This document shows positions 51,045 to 61,184 of a stretch of DNA of 64,000 nt, piece after piece. Source of the DNA: Burkholderia lata (lineage in GTDB: Bacteria > Pseudomonadota > Gammaproteobacteria > Burkholderiales > Burkholderiaceae); assembly GCF_000012945.1 (NCBI RefSeq), contig NC_007510.1, forward strand, positions 620,001-684,000, given 5' to 3'. A program made the position numbers and the translations under genes. Positions within the stretch are counted from its first letter, which is position 1. Every line of letters begins with the position of its first letter. The notes beneath the pieces are model-generated. The model made no database searches. It was not told where the DNA came from and was given only the letters and a program-made list of their open reading frames with translations.

Positions 51045-51587
51045 TCAGCCGACCAGCCGCCCGCGCCGCACGCGCAGCCCTTTCTTCGCGAGCGCCGGCG
51101 CGAGGCCGCCGAGCGTGCTGAGCGTGTTGCCGCCGTGCGCGTGGCAGATCGCCATGCCGAGTGCATCGGCCGCGTCGGAGCCCGGTTGTCCGGAGAGATT
51201 GAGCAGGCGCGTGACCATTTCCTGCATCTGCGTCTTGGTCGCGCGGCCGTAGCCGACCACCGCCTGCTTGAGCTGCAGCGCCGTGTATTCGGCAACGGGC
51301 AGGCCGCCCGCGACGAGGCCGCAGATCGCGGCGCCGCGCGCCTGGCCGAGCAGCAGCGTCGACTGCGGGTTCACGTTGACGAACACCTTTTCGATCGCGG
51401 ACTGGTCGGGGGCGTGCTCGCGCACGATGGTCGAGACGCCCTGGAAGATCGTACCGAGCCGGGTGGCCAGGTCGGCGGTCGGCGTGCGGATCACGCCGCT
51501 CGCAACATACGCGAGCCGGTGGCCGCTGACGTCGATGATGCCGAAGCCGGTGACGCGCAGGCCGGGGTCGATGCCGAGAATTCGCAT
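51045..51587 (-). CDS. ruvC: Holliday junction resolvase RuvC
   Basis: A 180-residue endonuclease. The four catalytic acidic positions are recognisable: Asp7 in [10 protein letters not shown], Glu in SAIEKVFVN (about 67), and Asp residues in [14 protein letters not shown] (about 138-145). It resolves junctions with RuvAB. First gene of the ruvCAB group; it lies 87 bases from the purH terminator. Confidence 0.97.
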   Translation of the reverse strand: MRILGIDPGLRVTGFGIIDVSGHRLAYVASGVIRTPTADLATRLGTIFQGVSTIVREHAPDQSAIEKVFVNVNPQSTLLLGQARGAAICGLVAGGLPVAEYTALQLKQAVVGYGRATKTQMQEMVTRLLNLSGQPGSDAADALGMAICHAHGGNTLSTLGGLAPALAKKGLRVRRGRLVG

Positions 51588-51674
51588 GGGTAAGGAGAAA
51601 AGCCTGATGCAGCGATACTACAACGAATGGTGCGGCGTGCCGGCCGCACGGTCGCGTACGAGGGCGCCGCGCAA

Positions 51675-51707
51675 TAAAAAACCCGGCGGGTGCGATGCCG
51701 CCGGGTT
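51675..51707 (-). terminator. Terminator of purH
   Basis: AACCCGGCGG (51680-51689) pairs with CCGCCGGGTT (51698-51707); on the minus strand the stem is followed by a T-run, 32 bases after purH. Confidence 0.8.
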
Positions 51708-51738
51708 GTCGTGCAGCGGCCGCGCGGGCCGCGTGCGA

Positions 51739-53304
51739 TCAGTGACGGAAGTGGCGCACGCCCGTCAGGATCATCGCGATGTTGTGCTCGTCGGCTGCAG
51801 CGATCACTTCGTCATCGCGCATCGAGCCGCCCGGCTGGATCACGCAGGTCGCGCCCGCCGCCACGACGACGTCGAGGCCGTCGCGGAACGGGAAGAACGC
51901 GTCCGATGCCACGGCCGAACCGGCCAGCGTCAGGCCTGCGTTCTGCGCCTTGATGCTCGCGATGCGTGCGGAATCGACACGGCTCATCTGGCCTGCGCCG
52001 ACGCCGAGCGTCATGCCGTTGCCGCAGAACACGATCGCGTTCGACTTCACGTACTTCGCGACACGCCATGCGAACAGCAGGTCGTCCATTTCCTTCGCGG
52101 TCGGCTGGCGCTTCGTGACGACGCGCAGTTCGCTCGGCTGCACGTTCTTCGAGTCGAGCGACTGCACGAGCAGGCCGCCGCCCACGCGCTTCAGGTCGAA
52201 CGCGTTATGGCCGTCGCCGAGCGCGATTTCGAGCAGGCGCACGTTCTGCTTCGCGGCGAACACCTGCTTCGCGGCGTCGGAGAACGACGGTGCGATCAGC
52301 ACTTCGACGAACTGCTTCGCAACGGCCTGGGCCGCCGCTTCGTCCACTTCGCGGTTGAACGCGATGATGCCGCCGAATGCCGACGTCGGGTCCGTCTGGA
52401 ACGCCTTCGCGTACGCGTCGGCCGAATCGTTGCCGACCGCGACGCCGCACGGGTTCGCATGCTTGATGATCACGCAGGCCGGTGCGTCGAACGTCTTCAC
52501 GCATTCCCACGCTGCGTCCGAATCGGCGATGTTGTTGTACGACAGTTCCTTGCCCTGCAGCTGGCGGTAGTTCGCCAGCGCGCCGGCCGGCGTCGCGAGG
52601 TCACGGTAGAACGCGGCGCTCTGGTGCGGGTTCTCGCCGTAGCGCAGGTCCTGCACCTTGTCGAACGCCAGGTTCAGCGTCGCCGGGTACGCGCTGCGCG
52701 ATGCGTGCTTCAGCTCGTCGGTCAGGCTCGTCAGGTAGTTCGTGATCGCGCCGTCGTATTGCGCGGTGTGCGCGAACACCTTCGTCGCGAGGCGGAAGTT
52801 GGTCGCGTAGCCGACCGCATTGCCGTTCGCCTTCATTTCATCGAGCACGACCGCGTAATCGGCCGGATCGACAACAACCGTCACGTCGCGGTGGTTCTTC
52901 GCAGCCGAGCGCAGCATCGTCGGGCCGCCGATGTCGATGTTCTCGATCGCGTCGGCGAGCGTGCAGTCGTCCTTCGCGATCGTCGCGACGAACGGGTACA
53001 GGTTCACGACCAGCAGGTCGATCGTCGGGATACCGTGCTGTTCCAGCGCCTGCATGTGCTCGGGCAGGTCGCGGCGGGCCAGGATGCCGCCGTGCACCTT
53101 CGGGTGGAGCGTCTTCACGCGCCCATCGAGCATTTCCGGGAAGCCCGTGTAATCAGCCACTTCGGTCACGGGCAGGCCCGCGTCGGCGAGCAGTTTCGCG
53201 GTGCCGCCCGTCGACAGCAGCTTGACGCCGAGGTCGGACAGCGACTTCGCGAAGTCGACGATGCCGGTCTTGTCGGAAACGGAAATGAGCGCTTGCTTGA
53301 TCAT
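51739..53304 (-). CDS. purH: Bifunctional AICAR transformylase/IMP cyclohydrolase
   Basis: A 521-residue enzyme catalysing the last two steps of IMP synthesis. The N-terminal MGS-like cyclohydrolase domain (about 1-195) has [26 protein letters not shown] and [15 protein letters not shown]. The AICAR transformylase domain (about 200-521) contains [29 protein letters not shown] with the catalytic Lys-His, and [13 protein letters not shown]. It follows fis with a 44-base gap, the common beta-proteobacterial dusB-fis-purH order. Confidence 0.98.
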   Translation of the reverse strand: MIKQALISVSDKTGIVDFAKSLSDLGVKLLSTGGTAKLLADAGLPVTEVADYTGFPEMLDGRVKTLHPKVHGGILARRDLPEHMQALEQHGIPTIDLLVVNLYPFVATIAKDDCTLADAIENIDIGGPTMLRSAAKNHRDVTVVVDPADYAVVLDEMKANGNAVGYATNFRLATKVFAHTAQYDGAITNYLTSLTDELKHASRSAYPATLNLAFDKVQDLRYGENPHQSAAFYRDLATPAGALANYRQLQGKELSYNNIADSDAAWECVKTFDAPACVIIKHANPCGVAVGNDSADAYAKAFQTDPTSAFGGIIAFNREVDEAAAQAVAKQFVEVLIAPSFSDAAKQVFAAKQNVRLLEIALGDGHNAFDLKRVGGGLLVQSLDSKNVQPSELRVVTKRQPTAKEMDDLLFAWRVAKYVKSNAIVFCGNGMTLGVGAGQMSRVDSARIASIKAQNAGLTLAGSAVASDAFFPFRDGLDVVVAAGATCVIQPGGSMRDDEVIAAADEHNIAMILTGVRHFRH

Positions 53305-53348
53305 GATGGAACCACCAATAGCCAGGGAAACGGGGACGGGACGGCTGC

Positions 53349-53582
53349 CTACAGCAGGCCGTGCTGCTGCAGCTTCTTGCGCAGCGTATTGCGATTGATG
53401 CCGAGGTACTCCGCGGCGAGCGACTGGTTGCCGCCTGCCTGTACGAGCACGACCTCGAGCATCGGCTTTTCGACGCAGGACATCACCATTTCATAGACGT
53501 CGTGCGGATTGGAGCCGTCTAGATCCCGGAAATACACGTCCAGGCTCTCGCGGACACATTGTTCGATGTTGTGCTTGCTCAT
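53349..53582 (-). CDS. fis: Nucleoid-associated protein Fis
   Basis: A 77-residue Fis-family DNA-bending protein. The C-terminal [23 protein letters not shown] (about 52-71) is near-identical to the Fis/NtrC-type recognition helix. It is shorter at the N-terminus than E. coli Fis (98 residues) but normal for beta-proteobacteria. Its ATG overlaps the dusB stop by four bases, so Fis is translated from the dusB message. Confidence 0.96.
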   Translation of the reverse strand: MSKHNIEQCVRESLDVYFRDLDGSNPHDVYEMVMSCVEKPMLEVVLVQAGGNQSLAAEYLGINRNTLRKKLQQHGLL

Positions 53583-54646
53583 GCTGCTAACTGGTTATGG
53601 TCGTCCGACTCGCCCTGGCCGTTTTCCTCTTCGTCATCGACGTAGACGAGGTGGTCCGACAGCGCCTTTTGCGCCTCAAAGAATGCATTGACGGCGGCGA
53701 GCTGCTCGCGGGAGGAATCGAGCGTGTTCATCCTGTGCCGGAACCCGTTGGCACCGGAAAGGCCGCGAGTGTACCAGCCGATGTGCTTGCGCGCAGTACG
53801 GACTCCCGTGAATTCACCATAGAAAGCGTAGTGGTCTTCCAGGTGTTCGTTCATCACGTGCTGGATCTCGTCGATCAGCGGCGGGGGCAGCAGCTCGCCG
53901 GTTTGCAGGAAATGATCGATTTCGCGGAACAGCCACGGCCGACCTTGCGCGGCACGACCGATCATCAGCGCGTCGGCGCCGGTTGCATCGAGCACGGCCT
54001 TCGCCTTCGCGGGCGACGTGATGTCGCCGTTCGCGACCACCGGAATCCGTACGGCCGCCTTCACGGCCGCGATGGTGTCGTATTCGGCGTCGCCGCGGTA
54101 CAGGTCGGCGCGCGTGCGGCCGTGCACGGTGAGCATCGAGATGCCGGCGGCTTCGGCGAGGCGCGCGACCGTGATCGCGTTCTTGTGCTCGCGATCCCAG
54201 CCCGTGCGGATCTTCAGCGTGACGGGTACCGCATCGGGCCCCGTGCCGACCGCCGCGACGACGGCCTCGACGATGCGTTGCACCAGCGGTTCGTTCTGCA
54301 GCAGCGCGGAGCCGGCCGCGACGTTGCAGACCTTTTTCGCCGGGCAGCCCATGTTGATGTCGATGATCTGCGCGCCGTTGTCGACGTTGTAGCGGGCCGC
54401 TTCGGCCATCATCGCCGGATCGGCGCCCGCGATCTGGACCGCGATCGGCTCGACCTCGCCTTCGTGGTTCGCACGCCGCATCGTCTTCGCGCTTTTCCAC
54501 AGCTGCGCGTTGGACGCGACCATCTCGGACACGGCGTAACCGGCCCCGAGCCGCTTGCAGAGCTGGCGGAACGGACGATCCGTCACGCCGGCCATCGGGG
54601 CGACGAACAGGTTGTTACGCAATACGTGAGGGCCGATAACGGGCAT
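53579..54646 (-). CDS. dusB: tRNA-dihydrouridine synthase B
   Basis: A 355-residue FMN enzyme reducing uridine in tRNA. The N-terminus MPVIGPHVLRNNLFVAPMAGVTDRPFR, given in parts, has the APMAGVTD flavin motif (about 17-24). The catalytic Cys is in NMGCPAKKVC (about 99-108), and HGRTRADLYRGDAEY (about 174-188) and VVANGDITS follow. A longer Glu/Asp/Gln C-terminal tail overlaps fis. The dusB-fis pair is conserved. Confidence 0.97.
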   Translation of the reverse strand: MPVIGPHVLRNNLFVAPMAGVTDRPFRQLCKRLGAGYAVSEMVASNAQLWKSAKTMRRANHEGEVEPIAVQIAGADPAMMAEAARYNVDNGAQIIDINMGCPAKKVCNVAAGSALLQNEPLVQRIVEAVVAAVGTGPDAVPVTLKIRTGWDREHKNAITVARLAEAAGISMLTVHGRTRADLYRGDAEYDTIAAVKAAVRIPVVANGDITSPAKAKAVLDATGADALMIGRAAQGRPWLFREIDHFLQTGELLPPPLIDEIQHVMNEHLEDHYAFYGEFTGVRTARKHIGWYTRGLSGANGFRHRMNTLDSSREQLAAVNAFFEAQKALSDHLVYVDDEEENGQGESDDHNQLAA

Positions 54647-54770
54647 CGCAATGGCACCGCCCGCGGCGGGCGCGGGCAGGGAAAGGGCAGACGGAAACGC
54701 GCATTTTACCGTATTCCCATGCCCCGCCGATTTGACCCGGTTTGAGTGGCGCGACTGTGCGCGCCGCGCG

Positions 54771-55958
54771 TCAGTTGCGCTGGCCGAACATCATCTGGCG
54801 CGCGATCACTTTCTTGAGCGGCGGCACGAACTCGAGCGCGGTGAGCGCGGCGCCGCGCAGCAGCGGGAGCGGGCCCGAGTCGATCGTGAACAGGCGCGCG
54901 AGCGTGTCGGTCGCGCCGATCGTAAAGCGCCGGTCGAGTGCGCGGCGCGCGTTGAAGGAGGCGAGCGCGGTCGCTTCGAAGCCTTGCGCGGACAGCGTAT
55001 CGACGAGCGTATGCGCATCGCGCAGCCCGAGGTTGAGCCCCTGGCCCGCAACGGGGTGCAGGGTTTGCGCGGCATTGCCGACGATCGCGACGCGGCCGTT
55101 GACGAGCGTTTGAGCGGCGTTCAGGCCGAGCGGGAACGACGCGCGGCCCGCAATCGCGACGAAGTCGCCCATGCGTTCGCCGAACGCGCTGCCGAGCTCG
55201 CGCAGGAACGCGTCGTCGGGCAGCGCGGCGCGGCGTGCCGCTTCGTCGGGCGTGCAGCACCAGACGAGCGCGTACTCGGCCTGGCGCGGCCCGCCGAGCG
55301 GCAGCAGCGCGAGCGGGCCTTCGTGCGTGAAGCGTTCCCACGCGACGTTCGGGCGCGGCGCCGATACGGTGACCGTGCCGACGAGCGCGGTCTGTCCATA
55401 GTCGCGGCGATGTTTGCCGGCGTCGGCCTGCTGTTCGTGGAACAGCCCGCCTTCGGCATTGATGACGACGCGTGCGCGCAGCGTGCGATCGCCCTGCGGG
55501 CCGTCGAGCGTCAGCGTCACGCCGTCGGCGTCCTGCTGCGGCGCGCGCGCGGTGGTCGACGTGTGCCAGTCGACACGCGTGCCGCGCACGGCGCCGGCGA
55601 GCGCCTGCATGAGCGAGCCGTAGCGCACGACATAGCCGAGCGCGGCGACGTCGTGCTCGTCGCGGTCGATCAGCGTGCGGCCGAAATGGCCGCGCTGCGA
55701 GACGTGGATATGTTCGATCGGCGTCGCGTCGGCGGGCCATGCGAGCGTGTCGAGCAGCACGCGGCTGCCGTGCGACACCGCGATCGCGCGCGGATCGTTC
55801 GCGCTCGCGGCCGGTTCGCGTGCATCGATCAGCGCGATCGATGCATGCTGCGTGGCGCTGCGGCGCGCGAGCCAGCCGGCGAGCGCGAGCCCGACGGGGC
55901 CCGCGCCGACGATGGCGAGGTCGTAGTCCGGCGTGGCCGGGGAGGAAGCGGTCGTCAT
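54771..55958 (-). CDS. UbiH/UbiF/VisC-family FAD-dependent hydroxylase
   Basis: A 395-residue aromatic-ring-type flavin monooxygenase of the ubiquinone pathway. FAD motif LAIVGAGPVGLALAGWLA (about 14-31), the DG-like element RDEHDVAALGYVVRYGSL, and the second FAD motif GRVAIVGNAAQTLHPVAGQG (about 296-315), where Gln replaces the more usual His/Asp of GDAAH. It probably hydroxylates ubiquinone precursors as UbiH or UbiF; the paralogue cannot be assigned by eye. It follows pepP by 40 bases, a pairing (pepP-ubiH) seen in E. coli as well. Confidence 0.88.
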   Translation of the reverse strand: MTTASSPATPDYDLAIVGAGPVGLALAGWLARRSATQHASIALIDAREPAASANDPRAIAVSHGSRVLLDTLAWPADATPIEHIHVSQRGHFGRTLIDRDEHDVAALGYVVRYGSLMQALAGAVRGTRVDWHTSTTARAPQQDADGVTLTLDGPQGDRTLRARVVINAEGGLFHEQQADAGKHRRDYGQTALVGTVTVSAPRPNVAWERFTHEGPLALLPLGGPRQAEYALVWCCTPDEAARRAALPDDAFLRELGSAFGERMGDFVAIAGRASFPLGLNAAQTLVNGRVAIVGNAAQTLHPVAGQGLNLGLRDAHTLVDTLSAQGFEATALASFNARRALDRRFTIGATDTLARLFTIDSGPLPLLRGAALTALEFVPPLKKVIARQMMFGQRN

Positions 55959-55998
55959 CTTGATTCGTGAAACGGTGGTAACGGTCGGCTGCAGCCGG

Positions 55999-57384
55999 TC
56001 ATGCGCCTGCGCGCATCAGCGCTTCGATCTCGTCCGCTGCGACGGGCACGCCGCGCGTGATCAGTTCGCAGCCGTGCTCGCGCACGATCGCGTCGTCCTC
56101 GATGCGGATGCCGATGTTCCAGTACTCGGGCGGCACGTCGTCGGCGGCGCGCACGTACAGGCCGGGCTCGATCGTCAGCGTCATGCCGGCTTTCAGCGTG
56201 CGCCACGGCAGCACGCCGTTGCCGTCACGCTCGGCGAGCCGTTCGCGGTAGTCGCCGCAATCGTGCACGTCCATGCCGATCCAGTGGCCGGTGCGGTGCA
56301 TGTAGAAGCGCGCGTAGGCGCGCTCGGCGATCACGTCGTCGACGTTCGAGAAGCGCGATTTCGGGATGATGCCGGTGTCGAGCAGCCCCTGCGCGAGCAC
56401 GCGCACGGCGGCGTCGTGCGGCGCCTCGAACGGCACGCCGGCACGCGTCGCATCGATCGCGGCCTGCTGCGCGGCGAGCACGATGTCGTACAGCGTGCGT
56501 TGCGCGGGCGAGAAGCGCCCGTTGGCCGGGAACGTGCGCGTGATGTCCGACGCGTAGCCGTCGAGTTCGCACGCGGCGTCGATCAGGATCAGGTCGCCAT
56601 CTTTCGCGGTCGCGTTGCCGGCCGGGTAGTGCAGCACGCACGCGTTCGCGCCGGCCGCGACGATCGAGCCGTACGCGGGCGACTGCGCGCCGTGCTTGCG
56701 GAATACGTACAGCAGCTCGGCCTCGAGTTCGTATTCGCGGACGCCGGGGCGGCACGCCTGCATCGCGCGGCGGTGCGCGAGCGCGGAGATGTGCGCGGCG
56801 CGCATCATGATCGCGAGTTCGTGCTCGTCCTTCACGAGCCGCATGTCGTCGAGCAGCGGCGTGAGGTCGAGCATCGCGTCCGGCGCGGCGACACCCGAGC
56901 GCGCCAGCGCGCGCACCGCGTCGATCCAGCCCGCGAGCTGGCGATCGAAGTCGGCCGATGCGCCGAACCGGTAGTGCACGGTGCCCGCGTCGGCGAGCAG
57001 GCGCGGCATCTCGGTATCGATCACGTCGACCGCGAACGCCGCGTCGAAGCCGAATGCGTCGCGCGCGGCTTCGGGCCCGTAGTGGAAGCCTTCCCAGATC
57101 TCGCGGTCGACATTCTTGCCGCGGCAGAACAGGATCGATTCCGGCGCGCCGTGCGGCGCGGCCGCGTTCAGCACGAGCACGGCATCCGGCTCGCTGAAGC
57201 CCGTCAGGTAGTGGAAGTAGCTGTCGAACCGGTACGGATAGTCCGTATCGCGGTTGCGCGGCACTTCGGGCGCGGTGGGGACGATGGCGACGCCGCCGCC
57301 GGCGGCACGCAGTGCGGCAAGCACGCGTTCACGGCGCTGGCGGTAGACGTCGACGGCGATGGCGGTATCGAGGGGCGCGTTCAT
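55999..57384 (-). CDS. pepP: Xaa-Pro aminopeptidase (aminopeptidase P)
   Basis: A 461-residue metallopeptidase removing N-terminal residues before proline. An N-terminal creatinase-like domain (about 1-170) precedes the pita-bread domain. Metal ligands fit ILIDAACELDGYASDITRTF (about 258-277, two Asp), MHRTGHWIGMDVHDCG (about 350-365, His) and the C-terminal GLYV and GIRIEDDAIV segments (Glu). Upstream of the ubiH-type gene in one operon. Confidence 0.95.
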   Translation of the reverse strand: MNAPLDTAIAVDVYRQRRERVLAALRAAGGGVAIVPTAPEVPRNRDTDYPYRFDSYFHYLTGFSEPDAVLVLNAAAPHGAPESILFCRGKNVDREIWEGFHYGPEAARDAFGFDAAFAVDVIDTEMPRLLADAGTVHYRFGASADFDRQLAGWIDAVRALARSGVAAPDAMLDLTPLLDDMRLVKDEHELAIMMRAAHISALAHRRAMQACRPGVREYELEAELLYVFRKHGAQSPAYGSIVAAGANACVLHYPAGNATAKDGDLILIDAACELDGYASDITRTFPANGRFSPAQRTLYDIVLAAQQAAIDATRAGVPFEAPHDAAVRVLAQGLLDTGIIPKSRFSNVDDVIAERAYARFYMHRTGHWIGMDVHDCGDYRERLAERDGNGVLPWRTLKAGMTLTIEPGLYVRAADDVPPEYWNIGIRIEDDAIVREHGCELITRGVPVAADEIEALMRAGA

Positions 57385-57537
57385 TCGTGCGATTGTAGCG
57401 CCGCGGGACGCCGTGCGTGAGAGAGGGGGCGGGAAGCCGCCCTGGAAGGCCCGCGCGGCGGTTGTTGCAAACCATCCACAGGCCGTCCGGGCGATTTTCT
57501 GTCACGCGATGCTGGCCGGTTATGATCGGCGACAACG

Positions 57538-57543
57538 TATACT
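57538..57543 (+). promoter_or_regulatory. -10 element of the GST gene
   Basis: TATACT 29 bases before the start codon, implying a short leader of about 20-25 nt. Confidence 0.5.
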
Positions 57544-57571
57544 CTCGGCGGTTCCCTTAAAAAGGCAGATG

Positions 57572-58183
57572 ATGAAATTAATCGGTTCGCTCAGCAGCCC
57601 GTACGTCCGCAAGGCGCGGATCGTGCTGGCTGAAAAGAAGATCGACTACAAGCTGGAGCTCGAGAACGTGTGGGCGCCGGAGACGGATATTCATGCATCG
57701 AATCCGCTCGGCAAGGTCCCGTGCCTCGTGATGGAGGATGGTGCCGCGGTGTTCGATTCCCGCGTGATCTGCGAATACGTCGACACGCTGTCGCCGGTCG
57801 GCAAGCTGATTCCGCCGTCGGGCCGCGAGCGCCTCGAGGTGCGCTGCTGGGAAGCGCTCGGCGACGGCGTGATCGATGCGGCAGTCGCGATTCGCATCGA
57901 ACTGACGATGCGCGACGAGGCGCAGCGCAGCGCAAGCTGGATCGCGCGTCAGCAACGCAAGATCGACGACGGTCTCGTCGCGATGTCGCAGGGCCTCGGC
58001 GGCAAGACGTGGTGCGTCGGTAATCATTACACGCTCGCCGACATCGCCCTCGGCTGCGCGCTCGGCTATCTCGACTTCCGGATGCCCGAGCTCAACTGGC
58101 GCGATCGCCACCCGAACCTCGACAAGCATTTCGTGAAGCTGCAGCAGCGGTCGTCGTTCACCGATACGCTGCCGCAGAACTGA
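57572..58183 (+). CDS. Glutathione S-transferase family protein (YibF-like)
   Basis: A 203-residue GST. The thioredoxin-like N-domain starts MKLIGSLSSPYVRKARIVL, with Ser at the usual catalytic position, then NPLGKVPCLV (about 48-57) with cis-Pro and DSRVICEYVD (about 65-74) binding glutathione. The all-helical C-domain contains NHYTLADIALGCALGYLDFR. It resembles E. coli YibF. The ATG 57569/57572 pair follows AAAGG. Substrate not known. Confidence 0.88.
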   Translation: MKLIGSLSSPYVRKARIVLAEKKIDYKLELENVWAPETDIHASNPLGKVPCLVMEDGAAVFDSRVICEYVDTLSPVGKLIPPSGRERLEVRCWEALGDGVIDAAVAIRIELTMRDEAQRSASWIARQQRKIDDGLVAMSQGLGGKTWCVGNHYTLADIALGCALGYLDFRMPELNWRDRHPNLDKHFVKLQQRSSFTDTLPQN

Positions 58184-58225
58184 GCCGCACGCGACGCATT
58201 CACGCGTTCACGGATTCGGCAGACG

Positions 58226-58257
58226 AAAGAAAAGCGCCCCGCGGGGCGCTTTTCTTT
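58226..58257. terminator. Bidirectional terminator, GST / gltB-like
   Basis: AAAGAAAAGCGCCCCG is followed directly by its exact complement: a 32-base perfect palindrome with poly-A and poly-T ends between convergent genes. Confidence 0.85.
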
Positions 58258-58294
58258 TTGCCGGGCCGCCCCGCAGCGAGGGCGGTCGCCCGCG

Positions 58295-59914
58295 TCATTC
58301 GATCGACGCGTACACGGCTTCGCCGAGCGTGAACGAATCGCTGCGCGCAATCGGCCACCACTTGTCGTACAGCGTAAAGCCGCAGGTGTTGCCGTCGAGC
58401 AGCGAGCCGGGCTTCAGGTACTTCAGCAACTGCGACATCAGCCGGACCTCGTGCGGTGCGATGCGCTGCACGATGTGATGCGCGCGCAGCTCCGACGGAT
58501 GCGCGAGGCCGGCCGCCTGCACGAGTTCCTGCAGCGCGTGCAGCGTGTTGCGGTGGAAGTTGTACACGCGATCGGCCTTGTCGGGCACGACGAGCGCGCG
58601 CTGGCGCACCGGGTCCTGCGTTGCGACGCCGGTCGGGCAGCGGCCTGTGTGGCAGGTCTGCGCCTGGATGCAGCCGACCGCGAACATGAAGCCGCGCGCC
58701 GAGTTCACCCAGTCCGCGCCGATCGCGAGCGTGCGCGCGACGTCGAACGCGGTGATGATCTTGCCGCTCGCGCCGAGCTTCACGCGATCGCGCACGCCGA
58801 TCCCGACGAGCGTGTTGTGCACGAGCAGCAGCCCTTCCTGCAGCGGCACGCCGACGTGGTCGGTGAATTCGAGCGGCGCCGCACCGGTGCCGCCTTCCGC
58901 GCCGTCGACGACGATGAAGTCCGGCACGATGCCGGTCTCGAGCATCGCCTTCGCGATCCCGAAGAATTCCCACGGATGGCCGACGCACAGCTTGAAGCCG
59001 GTCGGCTTGCCGCCCGACAGCGTACGCAGCCGTTCGACGAATTCGAGCAGCCCGCGCGGCGTCGAGAACTCCGAGTGCGTCGCGGGCGAGATGCAGTCCT
59101 TGCCCATCGGCACGCCGCGCGTCTCGGCGATTTCCGGCGTGATCTTCGCGGCCGGCAGCACGCCGCCGTGGCCGGGCTTCGCGCCCTGCGACAGCTTCAC
59201 CTCGATCATCTTGACCTGCGGATCGGCGGCCTGCTTCGCGAACTTGTCGGGGTTGAAGGTGCCGTCGTCGTTGCGGCAGCCGAAGTAGCCGGACGCGATT
59301 TCCCAGATGATGTCGCCGCCGTTCTCGCGGTGGTACTTCGACAGCGAGCCTTCGCCCGTGTCGTGCGCGAACCCGCCTTTCTTCGCGCCGAGGTTCAGCG
59401 AGCGGATCGCGTTCGCGGACAGCGAGCCGAAGCTCATCGCCGAGATGTTGAAAATCGAAATGTCGTACGGTTGTGCGCGGTTCGCGCCGACGCGGACGCG
59501 GAAATCGTGGTTCGGCAGCTTCGTCGGCGCGAGCGAGTGGCTGATCCATTCGTGCGCGACGGCCTTCACGTTCAGCTCGGTGCCGTACGGGCGGTTGTCG
59601 GCGACGTTCTTCGCGCGCTGGTAGACGAGGCTGCGCTGCGCGCGCGAGAACGGCTTCTCGTCGGTGTCGTCCTCGACGAAATACTGGCGGATTTCAGGTC
59701 GGATGAATTCGAACAGGAAGCGGAAGTGGCCCCAGAGCGGGTAGTTACGCAGGATCGCGTGGCGGTCCTGCTTCAGGTCGTACAGGCCGAGGGCGACGAG
59801 GGCGACGGGAATGATGATCCAGAACCAGGAAAGCACGTGGATCGAGGCGAGCGCGGCCGCGGCGACGAGCAGCAGGACGGCACACCACATCGCCAGATAG
59901 CGTCGTGAAAGCAT
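58295..59914 (-). CDS. Membrane-anchored FMN-binding glutamate synthase family protein
   Basis: A 539-residue GltB-like protein. Two N-terminal hydrophobic helices (about 5-45, MWCAVLLLVAAAALASIHV and WFWIIIPVALVALGLYD) are followed by a FMN barrel like the synthase domain of GltB: SFGSLSANAIRSLNLGAKKG (about 160-179), VKLSQGAKPGHGG (about 239-251), GAEGGTGAAPLEF and a Cys cluster CIQAQTCHTGRCPTG (C-x5-C-x4-C) matching the [3Fe-4S] site of GltB. It lacks the amidotransferase domain, so it is not a complete glutamate synthase. Its reaction is uncertain. Confidence 0.88.
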   Translation of the reverse strand: MLSRRYLAMWCAVLLLVAAAALASIHVLSWFWIIIPVALVALGLYDLKQDRHAILRNYPLWGHFRFLFEFIRPEIRQYFVEDDTDEKPFSRAQRSLVYQRAKNVADNRPYGTELNVKAVAHEWISHSLAPTKLPNHDFRVRVGANRAQPYDISIFNISAMSFGSLSANAIRSLNLGAKKGGFAHDTGEGSLSKYHRENGGDIIWEIASGYFGCRNDDGTFNPDKFAKQAADPQVKMIEVKLSQGAKPGHGGVLPAAKITPEIAETRGVPMGKDCISPATHSEFSTPRGLLEFVERLRTLSGGKPTGFKLCVGHPWEFFGIAKAMLETGIVPDFIVVDGAEGGTGAAPLEFTDHVGVPLQEGLLLVHNTLVGIGVRDRVKLGASGKIITAFDVARTLAIGADWVNSARGFMFAVGCIQAQTCHTGRCPTGVATQDPVRQRALVVPDKADRVYNFHRNTLHALQELVQAAGLAHPSELRAHHIVQRIAPHEVRLMSQLLKYLKPGSLLDGNTCGFTLYDKWWPIARSDSFTLGEAVYASIE

Positions 59915-60032
59915 GGGGACTCCGTAAGAATCTTGAAATGCCGCCATGCGTGCGCTGCGCGGCGGCGTGCCGGCCGCGGCGGAATCGTGTTCCGCCGGGC
60001 GCGGCGTGCCGCAAGTCTAAACCGAATATGTG

Positions 60033-61184
60033 TCAGCGTGCTTCGGCAAGCGCCCGCGCGGGTGCCGTCTGACCGGGCTGGCCGATGACTGCGGATTCGA
60101 TGATCCCGCCGCCGAGGCAGATCTCGCCGTCGTACAGCACGGCCGACTGGCCGGGCGTGACGGCCCACTGCGCGTCGTCGAACGCGAGCGAGAAGCGTGC
60201 TTCGCCTGCCGGGCCGGGCGTGGCGGCGCCGAATGCGCATGCCGCGTCGGCCTGCCGGTAGCGGGTCTTCGCGCCGCATGCGAAGCCTTCGGCCGGCGGC
60301 TCGCCGGCGACCCAGCTCACGTTGCCGGCGACGAGCTCGCGCGCCAGCAGCCACGGATGATCGTGACCCTGCACGACGTACAGCGTGTTCGACGCGATGT
60401 CCTTCGCGGCGACGAACCACGGATCGCCATTGCCGCTCTTGCTGCCGCCGAGGCCGATGCCCTTGCGCTGGCCGAACGTGTAGAACGCGAGGCCGATGTG
60501 CTCGCCGACGATCTTGCCGTCCGGCGTCTTCATCGGGCCCGGTTTCGTCGGCAGATAGCGGTTCAGGAAATCGCGGAACGGCCGTTCGCCGATGAAGCAG
60601 ATGCCGGTCGAATCCTTCTTCTTCGCGTTCGGCAGCCCGATCTGTGCGGCGATCTCGCGCACCTTCGTCTTCGGGATCTCGCCGAGCGGGAACATCGTCT
60701 TCGACAGTTGCGCCTGGTTCAGCCGGTGGAGGAAGTACGACTGGTCTTTCGTATGATCGTAGGCCTTCAGCAGTTCGAAACGCCCGTCACGCTCGCGCAC
60801 GCGCGCATAGTGGCCGGTCGCGATCATTTCCGCGTCGAGCGACATCGCGTGGTCGAGGAACGCCTTGAACTTGATTTCGGCGTTGCACAGCACGTCGGGG
60901 TTCGGCGTGCGGCCGGCCGAGTATTCGCGCAGGAATTCGGCGAACACGCGGTCCTTGTATTCGGCCGCGAAGTTGACCGCTTCCACGTCGATGCCGATCA
61001 GGTCGGCCACCGACACGACGTCGATCCAGTCCTGGCGCGTCGAGCAATACTCGCCGTCGTCGTCGTCTTCCCAGTTCTTCATGAACAGGCCGACCACGTC
61101 GTAACCCTGTTCCTTCAGCAGCCACGCGGTCACCGACGAATCGACGCCGCCCGACATGCCCACTACTACACGGCGCTTGCTCAT
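60033..61184 (-). CDS. mnmA: tRNA-specific 2-thiouridylase MnmA
   Basis: A 383-residue MnmA that makes 2-thiouridine at U34 of Lys/Glu/Gln tRNAs. The PP-loop is [15 protein letters not shown] (about 7-21). The catalytic cysteines are in [12 protein letters not shown] (about 102) and [12 protein letters not shown] (about 204). The C-terminal beta-barrel ends in a variable tail. ATG 61184 overlaps the stop of the upstream Nudix gene (ATGA), so the two are translationally coupled. Confidence 0.97.
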   Translation of the reverse strand: MSKRRVVVGMSGGVDSSVTAWLLKEQGYDVVGLFMKNWEDDDDGEYCSTRQDWIDVVSVADLIGIDVEAVNFAAEYKDRVFAEFLREYSAGRTPNPDVLCNAEIKFKAFLDHAMSLDAEMIATGHYARVRERDGRFELLKAYDHTKDQSYFLHRLNQAQLSKTMFPLGEIPKTKVREIAAQIGLPNAKKKDSTGICFIGERPFRDFLNRYLPTKPGPMKTPDGKIVGEHIGLAFYTFGQRKGIGLGGSKSGNGDPWFVAAKDIASNTLYVVQGHDHPWLLARELVAGNVSWVAGEPPAEGFACGAKTRYRQADAACAFGAATPGPAGEARFSLAFDDAQWAVTPGQSAVLYDGEICLGGGIIESAVIGQPGQTAPARALAEAR

